From JAKLKS01 sp964370855 (lineage in GTDB: Bacteria; Planctomycetota; JAJSAM01; JAKLKS01), in NCBI GenBank assembly GCA_964370855.1, contig CAYJMF010000010.1, forward strand, positions 23,085 to 87,084: a DNA stretch of 64,000 nucleotides, given 5' to 3'. Made by a program: the position numbers and the translations under genes. Below the pieces are notes generated by a model, which was given only the letters and a program-made list of their open reading frames with translations, was not told where the DNA came from and did not search any database. Below are positions 23,155 through 29,687 of this stretch, in pieces; position 1 is the first letter of the stretch; each line of letters opens with the position of its first letter.

Positions 23155-24327
23155 TCACCGTTGCTCCTCGCTCCCGAACCCCTTCCAGCCGGACCAGTTC
23201 TTCTGAAGCCATCCGAGGAGGGCCTCCCCCTCTTCGGGCATGCGGTCGGGGCCGGTCAGGCAGTCGACGGCGATCTGCGCCGGGGGAGCCATCGGGACCG
23301 TCGAATCGTCGGAGGTCCGGACCGCGTCGCGCATGGCCTCGAAGACGATGCCGTCGTAGGGAGTCAGGAGAAGGACGTTGCCCGAAGTGGAGGAGGGGGT
23401 GAGGTCGAGGGCCCTGGCCGTCGCTTCGACGTCTTCCACGTAGCAGACCAGCCTGGACGGTGCCGCGACGGGGGCGTAGCGGTTGGCCGCGAAGGAGCCG
23501 GTCACGGCGATCCGTCCGATCCGCCGCCGCTCGAACTCCCGGCTTCCGAGCGCCTCCAGCGTTCGCCGGGCTCCACGGGGATCCAGGAAGAGACGAACGC
23601 TGTTGGACCGGAGCAGGTCGTAGTCCTGCGCCCATCGGCGCACCATGCCGGGGCGGTCCATTCCGCGGATCGGTCCGCGAGGGTCCCGCCGTACGAGGTC
23701 CTCCCGCTCAAGGAGCCTGATCAGCCGGGAAACGTAGGCCAGGGACACCCCGGAGTCCTTCGCGATCTTCGTGAGGGACACCCCGGTGTTCTGCGCGACC
23801 TCCGTCGGAACGAGAGAGGAGACAGGGGCCGACATCCGGCACATCCCGAGGATCACCCTCGCGGCCGCCGCTCCGGCGAGGCTCCTTTCGACCTCCTCGC
23901 CCGGGTAGGGGTTGACGTTCACGCCCCTGTCCCGGAGGAAGAGGGCGGGGCGGCTCACCGCGAGCCGCATGTTCCCGGTGAGGTCCGTGTAGTTCACGCC
24001 GGCCTCTTCCGCGATCTCGCGGGAGCGGCGGGGGAGGTAGGGGGCGATGAACAGGGGCTCGGCGTTCGACTTCCAACCGAGGATCTGTCGTGTCGCGAGC
24101 CGGGTCGCGCGGGGTGATCCGTCCGTCCTGACTTCGATCACCAGGTCCGCGCTCCTGCCATCCGGGCCCTTCAGGCGGGCGAGGGCGTCCGGACCTGGCA
24201 GCCCCTCGGAAACGATTGACTGAGCCCTGGGCGAGGTGTCCACCTTCCACCCGACGGGCAGGCGGCGGCGGACCTCCTGGAGTCCCAGGCGGAGGGTCTC
24301 ACTCTCGGACGGCGGGCCTTCGCGCAT
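23155..24327 (-). CDS. Winged-HTH regulator with N-terminal nuclease-like domain
   Basis: The protein has 390 residues from ATG at 24327. Residues about 55-130 (SADLVIEVRTDGSPRATRLA, then PLFIAPYLPRRSREIAEEAG and VNYTDLTGN) look like a restriction-endonuclease-type alpha/beta fold, seen in some regulators and AbiEi-like proteins. Residues about 175-225 (LTKIAKDSGVSLAYVSRLIR, then LLEREDLVRR) form a clear helix-turn-helix. The C-terminal part has a nucleotidyltransferase-like strand pattern (RIAVTGSFAANRYAPVA) and ends with AVDCLTGPDRMPEEGEALLG. Proteins of this layout are usually called HTH or type IV antitoxin-like regulators; no toxin gene is adjacent. A strong operator of paired TTGCC/GGCAA boxes lies just upstream, so autoregulation is likely. 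The gene sits directly after the 3' end of tRNA-Ser. Confidence 0.65.
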   Translation of the reverse strand: MREGPPSESETLRLGLQEVRRRLPVGWKVDTSPRAQSIVSEGLPGPDALARLKGPDGRSADLVIEVRTDGSPRATRLATRQILGWKSNAEPLFIAPYLPRRSREIAEEAGVNYTDLTGNMRLAVSRPALFLRDRGVNVNPYPGEEVERSLAGAAAARVILGMCRMSAPVSSLVPTEVAQNTGVSLTKIAKDSGVSLAYVSRLIRLLEREDLVRRDPRGPIRGMDRPGMVRRWAQDYDLLRSNSVRLFLDPRGARRTLEALGSREFERRRIGRIAVTGSFAANRYAPVAAPSRLVCYVEDVEATARALDLTPSSTSGNVLLLTPYDGIVFEAMRDAVRTSDDSTVPMAPPAQIAVDCLTGPDRMPEEGEALLGWLQKNWSGWKGFGSEEQR

Positions 24328-24353
24328 GGAAAAAGGGTACCACCAACCCATGG

Positions 24354-24408
24354 ACTTGCCAGAAAATGGGCACTTGCCAACATCAGGCAAGTACATCAAT
24401 GTGGCAAG
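24354..24408. promoter_or_regulatory. Operator with four TTGCC/GGCAA boxes upstream of the wHTH regulator
   Basis: ACTTGCC occurs at 24354-24360 and 24372-24378, then GGCAAGT at 24386-24392 and GGCAAG at 24403-24408. The inner pair is a perfect 7-bp inverted repeat with a 7-nt loop. The outer copies stand 18 and 17 bp away, giving near-symmetric nested dyads. The region is less GC-rich than its surroundings. It is a probable binding site for the product of 23155-24327. Confidence 0.6.
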
Positions 24409-24457
24409 AAGAGGCCGGGCTTCGGGCAGGCGGAGCCCGTCGTCCTAACTTGTTGGG

Positions 24458-24551
24458 TGGCGGAGAGATCGGGATTTGAACCCGAGGTACAGGTCTTACC
24501 CCGTACACCGGTTTAGCAAACCGGCGCCATCGGCCACTCGGCCATCTCTCC
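24458..24551 (-). tRNA. tRNA-Ser (GCU anticodon)
   Basis: The minus strand from 24551 reads GGAGAGATGGCCGAGTGGCC. The 7-bp acceptor stem is GGAGAGA/TCTCTCC. The anticodon arm is CCGGT-TTGCTAA-ACCGG with anticodon GCT. A long variable arm (type II, GTACGGGGTAAGACCTGTAC) and the T-loop TTCAAAT are present. The discriminator is G at 24461, followed by an encoded CCA at 24460-24458. It reads AGC/AGU serine codons. All arms are intact. Confidence 0.97.
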
Positions 24552-24626
24552 GCGGGGGGCGTGCTCGCGACGGCGCGCAGTCTACACCGGGGAGGGCCCC
24601 GGCCCGCGAGGAGAACCGCGCCCCTC

Positions 24627-25004
24627 CTAGCAGGCGAGGACCTCCTCGAAGGGCTCCGACGTCGTCCCCGTGAGATCCTCCCCGGGGGCGTGGGTCCGCC
24701 GCTTCCCGCCGTCGGCGGGGAGCACCTTCATGCCCGCCGCCACCAGGGCGGCGCGGAGCGCCTCCCCGGGGTTGCCGAGGTCGGAGAGGTCGATGCGCCC
24801 CTCCTCCGGCGGCGAGGCGCCGAGAATCACCTCGTAGCCGTCCTCCTGCACCCGCACGATGCGGTACCCCACGACCAGGCACCCCGTGCGGCCCCCCGCC
24901 TTCGTCACCACGAGGCGTTGTCGCAGGCGCACGTCGCTCCCGAGCAGCTCGCGGGCGCGGAAGTCGATCCACTCCTCGTAGGGAGAGAAAGGGACGTCTT
25001 CCAT
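24627..25004 (-). CDS. Hypothetical protein, small cytoplasmic
   Basis: The protein has 125 residues from ATG at 25004, with GGAGG 7 nt upstream (GGAGGACGAACC). It starts MEDVPFSPYEEWIDFRARE and has a beta-rich middle (RLRQRLVVTKAGGRTGCLVV, then GYRIVRVQEDGYEVILG) and a helical segment (GEALRAALVAAGMKVLP). No signal peptide or membrane segment is present. I do not recognise the family. It lies 75 bp downstream of the tRNA 5' end and 72 bp from the 2OG-oxygenase gene on the same strand. Confidence 0.65.
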   Translation of the reverse strand: MEDVPFSPYEEWIDFRARELLGSDVRLRQRLVVTKAGGRTGCLVVGYRIVRVQEDGYEVILGASPPEEGRIDLSDLGNPGEALRAALVAAGMKVLPADGGKRRTHAPGEDLTGTTSEPFEEVLAC

Positions 25005-25076
25005 GGTTCGTCCTCCGGCGGCCCGCACCGCCACCCACACTGTACACCCGCCCGCCGGGGCGTCGAGTCCGGCGAA

Positions 25077-25988
25077 TCACTCCCCCGCCCCCTCCATCGC
25101 GTCCAGCAGGTCCCCGTCGTGGATCCAGCCGCTGAAGGTGAAGCGCGCCGCCCTCCAGTCCGGGTCGGGGCAGCGCACGGGCAGCACCTCGTGCCAGGCG
25201 TTGGCGGGGATCACCACCAGCGTGTCCGTCTCCGGCGGGAGGTTCGTGAAGGAGGGGAGCGGCCAGAGCGTGTCGGGGTTGCGGTCGTAGAGGAGCAGCT
25301 CCCCGCCGGCGAACCGCCGCGGCGGGAAGTCGAAGTAGTAGAGGAACCCGGCCCGCCGCGTCGCCGCCGCCCCCGTCGCCTCGTCCTGGTGGAGGCGGAA
25401 GAAGCAGCCGTCGTGCCAGGCCGTCACCTTGCAGGAGAGGACGTCGACGGTGAACTCCTCCAGGGCGAGGGAGCGCAGCGCCCCCGGGAGGACCTCCGCG
25501 AGGAGCGGGTCGAACCACTCCCGCACACCGTCCACCTCCTTGAGGGAGGCGGAGCGGCGGGTGCCCGCGTCCTCGTCCTGCCGGCCGTCCTCGCGGCGCA
25601 CCGCCGTGGCGGCGAAGGCATCGGCGTGGGCGGCGACGAAGGCGCGCAGCCGCGCGAGCCGCTCCTCCCCGAGGAAGCCGGCCTGGCGGAAGAAGCGCAC
25701 CGGCACCGGGTCCGGCGGCGCCGGCGCCACCCCCTCGAGAAGCGCGTGGAGGCGGGCCGCGTGGAGGTCCGAGGGATCGAGGTCCACCACGCGGCGGAAG
25801 GCCCGCGAAGCGCCGGCGAGATCGCCGGCCTGGCGGAGCACCTGGGCGAGGTCCCGCATGGTGCGCGCGTCGGAGGGGTTCTCGCGCAGGCGCCGGCGCA
25901 GTTCCGCCGCGGCGCGGTCGAGGGCGCCGCCGTCGAGGAAGGCGCGCAGCCCCCCCTCCCCGTCCCCGGTCGGCGTGCCCGCGTTCAC
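25077..25988 (-). CDS. TPR protein with 2-oxoglutarate/Fe(II)-dependent dioxygenase domain
   Basis: The protein has 303 residues; the start is GTG at 25988 with no clear Shine-Dalgarno. The N-terminal ~85 residues form about two TPR helix pairs (AAAELRRRLRENPSDARTMR, then AGASRAFRRVVDLDPSD). The C-terminal half is a double-stranded beta-helix oxygenase of the prolyl-4-hydroxylase type. It has the iron ligands HxD in FFRLHQDEA and the distal His in NAWHEVLPV, the 2-oxoglutarate-binding Arg in ARFTFSGW, and the strand GGELLLYDRNPD. Such enzymes hydroxylate proteins or small molecules; the substrate is unknown. It could be co-transcribed with the downstream gene at 24627. Confidence 0.85.
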   Translation of the reverse strand: MNAGTPTGDGEGGLRAFLDGGALDRAAAELRRRLRENPSDARTMRDLAQVLRQAGDLAGASRAFRRVVDLDPSDLHAARLHALLEGVAPAPPDPVPVRFFRQAGFLGEERLARLRAFVAAHADAFAATAVRREDGRQDEDAGTRRSASLKEVDGVREWFDPLLAEVLPGALRSLALEEFTVDVLSCKVTAWHDGCFFRLHQDEATGAAATRRAGFLYYFDFPPRRFAGGELLLYDRNPDTLWPLPSFTNLPPETDTLVVIPANAWHEVLPVRCPDPDWRAARFTFSGWIHDGDLLDAMEGAGE

Positions 25989-26006
25989 GGGGGGGGATTG
26001 TAGCCG

Positions 26007-27320
26007 CTACCGGGGAAGCGGAAGCACCGCCGCCGCCTCCTCCACCTCGACCTCGCCGCCGGAGACGCCGATGCCGAGGGCCCCCTCGGCGGGGCGGAAG
26101 GCCTCCTCCACCTCGCGCACGAGCCGCCCGTCGAGGTAGAGCCGCGCCGTGGTCCCTTCGGCGTGGAGGATCACCTCCGTCGCGCGGTCGGGCACGAGGC
26201 GCACCTCCGTGCCGGCGAAGCCCTCCGCGCCGCCGCCGACGGTGAGGAGCCCGCCGCCGGGCGTGAGCAGCGCCTCGTCGGAGCCCTCCTCCGTGCGGTG
26301 CATCCGGAGGAGGAGGGAGGCGCCCGCCCCCGCCCGGACGCGCAGGCGGAGGGCGGTGCCGGGAGGGAGGCGGCGCTTCGTCTCGAGGATCGCCCATCCC
26401 TCCGACGATGCTCCCCGGAGGCCGCCCCGCTCCCCCGGGGTCCAGGCCTCCGGACGGAGCGCGGTCCAGCCGCGGTCCGGGGCGCCGGCGAGGAGATCCT
26501 CCGCCCGTCCCTTCGCCAGTGCGTCGGGCAGGCGGGCCGCGGGGAGGCCGAGGCCGCGGCGCACGGCGTCCTCCTCGGCGTCGGGCACGGAGAGGAGGAG
26601 GAGCCGGAGAGCGAACTCCCCGTCGAGGGCGGCCCACGGGCTCCCGAGGATCTCCTCGACCCGGTCCGGCGCCGCGTACAGCTCCTTCACCTTCGCCGCG
26701 CCCCGCGTCTCCAGCAGCCAGGCGACGTAGGCACCGGCCACGTGGTAGGGATGGGGCCCCCGCGGCTCCCCCTCGGGCCAGCGGGCGCGCAGCTCCCCCG
26801 GCGCGGGCAGGATTCCGAGGCGCGCGTAGACCGCCGCCCAGGAGGCGACGGGGATGGAGCGGTCCTCCCCCTCCATGGCCGCGGCGAGGCCCTCGCGCAG
26901 GAACCCGCCGGGGTCGCGGCCCTCGCAGCCGGGGATGCGGTGGGCCACGAGGTGGGTCATCTCGTGGACGACGGGGGCGCCCCGGGGGAGGTGGAGGGAG
27001 CGGGGGCCCGAGGCGAAGGCCCCCCACGCCGCGGGGGCCCCGGTGGCGGCGCGGAAGGACTCCTCGTCGCGGTGGAGGAAGACGTGGGCCCGCCCCTCCC
27101 ACGGGACGTCGAGGCGGGCCTCGAGGAGGCGGAGCGCGTCGAGGGCCCGCCGCCCCTCCTTCGCCGCCCATCCCTCCGAGAGCGCCGCGGGGTCGTAGTG
27201 CACGACCACGGGCCCCTCCTCGTGGATCGCGGAGAGGGAGGCCTCCACCCGCCGGTCGAGATCCGTGAGCCCCGGATCCCCGGCGACGGTCAACACCAGG
27301 AGCAGCGCCGCGGCGCGCAT
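26007..27320 (-). CDS. Secreted HExxH metalloprotease-like protein with C-terminal beta-sandwich
   Basis: The protein has 437 residues from ATG at 27320. A short N-terminal signal (MRAAALLLVLTVAG) is followed by a peptidase-like domain. It carries HEMTH at 119-123 and a downstream Glu in FLREGLAAAMEGED (about E143), the zincin/gluzincin arrangement seen in peptidase MA-like (DUF1570-type) domains. The C-terminal ~170 residues (AILETKRRLPPGTALRLRVR, then TEVILHAEGTTARLYLDGRL) resemble a LamG/3-keto-disaccharide-hydrolase-type beta-sandwich. It probably acts in the periplasm or outside the cell. The gap to the TPR-oxygenase gene is 18 bp on the same strand, suggesting co-transcription. Confidence 0.75.
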   Translation of the reverse strand: MRAAALLLVLTVAGDPGLTDLDRRVEASLSAIHEEGPVVVHYDPAALSEGWAAKEGRRALDALRLLEARLDVPWEGRAHVFLHRDEESFRAATGAPAAWGAFASGPRSLHLPRGAPVVHEMTHLVAHRIPGCEGRDPGGFLREGLAAAMEGEDRSIPVASWAAVYARLGILPAPGELRARWPEGEPRGPHPYHVAGAYVAWLLETRGAAKVKELYAAPDRVEEILGSPWAALDGEFALRLLLLSVPDAEEDAVRRGLGLPAARLPDALAKGRAEDLLAGAPDRGWTALRPEAWTPGERGGLRGASSEGWAILETKRRLPPGTALRLRVRAGAGASLLLRMHRTEEGSDEALLTPGGGLLTVGGGAEGFAGTEVRLVPDRATEVILHAEGTTARLYLDGRLVREVEEAFRPAEGALGIGVSGGEVEVEEAAAVLPLPR

Positions 27321-27342
27321 GGGGGGGGAGAATAGGCGAGAA

Positions 27343-27453
27343 GAGGCAGGGACGTTCCCAACTAATCAACTGACTCGGGGGGGCTGGATTCCGCCCGCGC
27401 CCGGGAGGTTCGCTCCCCCGAGTTAGTTGATTAGTTGGGAACGTCCCTGCCTC
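27343..27453. repeat. Inverted repeat (REP/RAYT-like element), copy 2
   Basis: The arms at 27343-27381 and 27415-27453 are 39 nt each with one mismatch (27372, which would be a G-U pair in RNA) and a 33-nt loop. The core GAGGCAGGGACGTTCC is shared with copy 1 (37-160), while the flanking AACTAATCAACT differs from the AACTAAGTAACT of copy 1. Changes in one arm are matched in the other, so the hairpin is maintained. The right arm supplies the C-terminal codons and the stop of the gene at 27431-27943, exactly as copy 1 does for the DinB gene. Confidence 0.85.
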
Positions 27454-27943
27454 GCCTCTTCCTCTCCGCGGAGAACAGGGCCCAGGCCTGCGGGTGGTCG
27501 GCGACGAAACGGACGAGCTGGGTCGGCGTGCATCGCAGCGACTCCGCCGCGGGGCGGGGCTCCCAGCCGGCGGCGGCCAGCGCGTCGAGCCCCTCGGCGA
27601 GAAGCGCCGGGTAGTCCCCGTGGTCGGGGCTGCAGTGGATGCGCTCCCCGCGAAGTCGCGAGAGCCAGAGGGCCGAGGGGGGAGCGGTCGCGCAGCGGAG
27701 CCCGACGGCCAGCGCGAGGCGCATCCGGCGGATCGCCACGCGGCGGTTCTCCGTCTGGCTGCGCCGCTCCCCGGCGGCGGCGACGATGCCCGAGGCGCGG
27801 TGGCGGAGGACCACCTTCGTCTCCACCTTGTTGCGGTGCTGGCCGCCGGGCCCCGAGCCCCGCGTCCGGGTCTCGTCGCAGGCGGCGCGGAGCCTCTCCT
27901 CCGGCGCCGCCGCGGGATGGGGATGGGGCGCCGGGCCCGTCAC
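27431..27943 (-). CDS. Peptide-chain-release-factor-like (GGQ domain) protein
   Basis: The protein has 170 residues from GTG at 27943, which overlaps the TGA stop of the upstream cupin gene (GTGA). The segment RTRGSGPGGQHRNKVETKVV contains the GGQ loop used by class I release factors and by ArfB/YaeJ or RFH-type rescue factors to trigger peptidyl-tRNA hydrolysis. Next come VVLRHRASGIVAAAGERRSQ and ENRRVAIRRMRLALA, typical of domain 3. No codon-recognition domain is present. The C-terminal ~70 residues are helical and are not the usual basic tail of ArfB. The final GRDVPN and the TAA come from the inverted repeat at 27343-27453, so the original C-terminus has been replaced. Confidence 0.8.
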   Translation of the reverse strand: MTGPAPHPHPAAAPEERLRAACDETRTRGSGPGGQHRNKVETKVVLRHRASGIVAAAGERRSQTENRRVAIRRMRLALAVGLRCATAPPSALWLSRLRGERIHCSPDHGDYPALLAEGLDALAAAGWEPRPAAESLRCTPTQLVRFVADHPQAWALFSAERKRRGRDVPN

Positions 27944-28443
27944 CGGGCGCCGCCCGGGGGGAGCGCGAGGCCGCGGATCCGGTCCGCCGCCGCGGGCCAC
28001 GCCGCCGACAGCTCCGCCCCGTCCCCGCCCTCCCAGTCGGCGAAGTCGAAGCCCGGGGCCATGGTCGTCCCGAGGAGCGCGTACCGCCCCCCTTCCCGGA
28101 GGCGCGCCCCCTGCCAGGTCCCGCCGGGCACCACGACCTGGACCCGCTGTCCCGCGGCGACGTCGGGGCCGAGCACCGGCTCCTCTACGGCGCCCCTGGG
28201 CCCGAGGAGCAGCATCTCCACGGGGTCCCCGCGGTGGAAGTGCCAGATCTCCTCCCCGGGCAGGCGGTGGAGGGCGGAGAAGCAGCCCGGCGCGAGGAGG
28301 TAGAGGATGGCGGTGCCGAGGGAGCGCGCCCCCGCCGGGGTGGCCACGACGGACCCGCTGCGCCAGGTCTCCCGATAGAAGCCCCCCTCGCGGGGATGGG
28401 GCGCGAGGCGGAGCGCGCGGACCAGCACGGCGGCCTCGTCCAC
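27940..28443 (-). CDS. Cupin, DUF985 family
   Basis: The protein has 167 residues with GTG start at 28443. The sequence HPREGGFYRETWRSG followed by LGTAILYLLAPGCFSALHRL, then EIWHFHRGDPVEMLLLGP and GTWQGARL and LGTTMAPGFDFADWE, is the complete signature of the DUF985 cupin family. This is a single-domain jelly roll whose members bind metal and sugars or are of unknown function. The gene is full length for the family. Its stop codon overlaps the GTG of the release-factor-like gene, so the two are translationally coupled. It starts 19 bp downstream of the end of the beta-helix gene. Confidence 0.85.
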   Translation of the reverse strand: MDEAAVLVRALRLAPHPREGGFYRETWRSGSVVATPAGARSLGTAILYLLAPGCFSALHRLPGEEIWHFHRGDPVEMLLLGPRGAVEEPVLGPDVAAGQRVQVVVPGGTWQGARLREGGRYALLGTTMAPGFDFADWEGGDGAELSAAWPAAADRIRGLALPPGGAR

Positions 28444-28462
28444 GGTCGACGGCTCCCGTCCC

Positions 28463-29626
28463 CTACTCGGGGAACGACTCCGTCCCGAACTTGTTCCCGG
28501 CGAAGGTGTTCTCCAGCTCCGCGACGAGGGAGTGGAGGCCCGCGCCCCCGCTCCCCTTCGCCTTGTTGGAGGTGAAGGTGTTCCCGGAGGTGGTGACGAA
28601 GTACCCGTCCCCGCCGGGGGCCGTGACGTTGTTCTTCTCGAGGATGTTGTCCGGGGAGGTGACGTTGATGCCGTTCCCCGACACGGTCTTGACCTTGTTC
28701 TTGAGGAGGCTGTGCCCCCCGGAGCCGGCCAGGGCGAAGCCGACGGTGCCCGTCGTGACCTGGTTCTTCTCGATGAGCGCCCCCGAACCCTGGACGGTGC
28801 AGCCGTTGCCGCCGGAGGCGGAGACGCGGTTCTTCACGACCACGAGGTCGGTACCCTCGACCTCGATGCCGACGCCCGCGGGGCGATCCACGCGGTTCTT
28901 CGAGACGGACATGGCGGCGTCGGGGTTGACGAGGATGGTCATGCCGACGTCGCCGGAGTCGGAGACCCTGTTCTTCTCGATGGTCCCGTTCCCGCCGGAG
29001 TATGCGATGCCCGTGAGGGCGGTCCCCACCACGGTGTTCCCGGTGAGGACGCCGGCGACCCCGCCCTCCTGGCCCGTGGTGGCGGAGATGACGTGGATCC
29101 CCTCCGCCTCGCCCCCCGTGATCCTGCACTTCGACACGACAAGGTTGCGGACGGTCTCGCACTGGATCCCGGCCCCGGACGCGTTCTCCACGACGCAGGA
29201 GAGGATCTCGAGGCCGCGCACGCCGGTGGCCTTGATGCCCGCCCCGAGGGTGTCGCGGACCGTGAGCTTCGAAAGGACGAGGTTCTGCGTGTTGGATGCG
29301 TCCACGCCGGACAGGCCGCCCTCGAAGACGAAGCCCGAGATCGCGATCATGTCGCCGCCCTGGAGGAGGAGGCCCGGCTGCCCCTCCGGGGGCTGGATCA
29401 CCGCCCCCTTCAGGCCGACGATCTCGAGGTCGGTCTTCTCCGAGACGAGGATGGATTCCGTGTAGGGCCCCCCGGAGACGACGATGCGGAACCCCGTCCC
29501 GTCCACGGCGTCCACGGCCTCCTGGATGGTGGGGTGGTCGCCGGGGACCTTGAGGTCCGTGGCGAAGGCGGCGGCGGGAAGGGCGAGAACGGCGGCGAAG
29601 GCGGCGGCGCGGATGGCGAAGTTCAT
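28463..29626 (-). CDS. Secreted right-handed parallel beta-helix protein (NosD/pectate-lyase-like fold)
   Basis: The protein has 387 residues from ATG at 29626, with AGGAGG six bases upstream. It has a clean Sec signal peptide (MNFAIRAAAFAAVLALPAAA, then FAT), then VPGDHPTIQEAVDAVDGTGF, the usual entry of periplasmic beta-helix proteins. About 12 coils follow, with alternating GI/NxV patterns (NQVTTGTVGFALAGSGGHSL, then LKNKVKTVSGNGINVTSPDN). No catalytic residues of pectate lyases are evident. It is probably a surface or periplasmic structural or carbohydrate-binding protein. Similar Asn-ladder proteins are common in Planctomycetota. Confidence 0.85.
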   Translation of the reverse strand: MNFAIRAAAFAAVLALPAAAFATDLKVPGDHPTIQEAVDAVDGTGFRIVVSGGPYTESILVSEKTDLEIVGLKGAVIQPPEGQPGLLLQGGDMIAISGFVFEGGLSGVDASNTQNLVLSKLTVRDTLGAGIKATGVRGLEILSCVVENASGAGIQCETVRNLVVSKCRITGGEAEGIHVISATTGQEGGVAGVLTGNTVVGTALTGIAYSGGNGTIEKNRVSDSGDVGMTILVNPDAAMSVSKNRVDRPAGVGIEVEGTDLVVVKNRVSASGGNGCTVQGSGALIEKNQVTTGTVGFALAGSGGHSLLKNKVKTVSGNGINVTSPDNILEKNNVTAPGGDGYFVTTSGNTFTSNKAKGSGGAGLHSLVAELENTFAGNKFGTESFPE

Positions 29627-29687
29627 GGGAGACCTCCTGCGCGGATTGTACCCCTCCCCTTCGCGGACGGTCCGGAACCCCGCCCCT

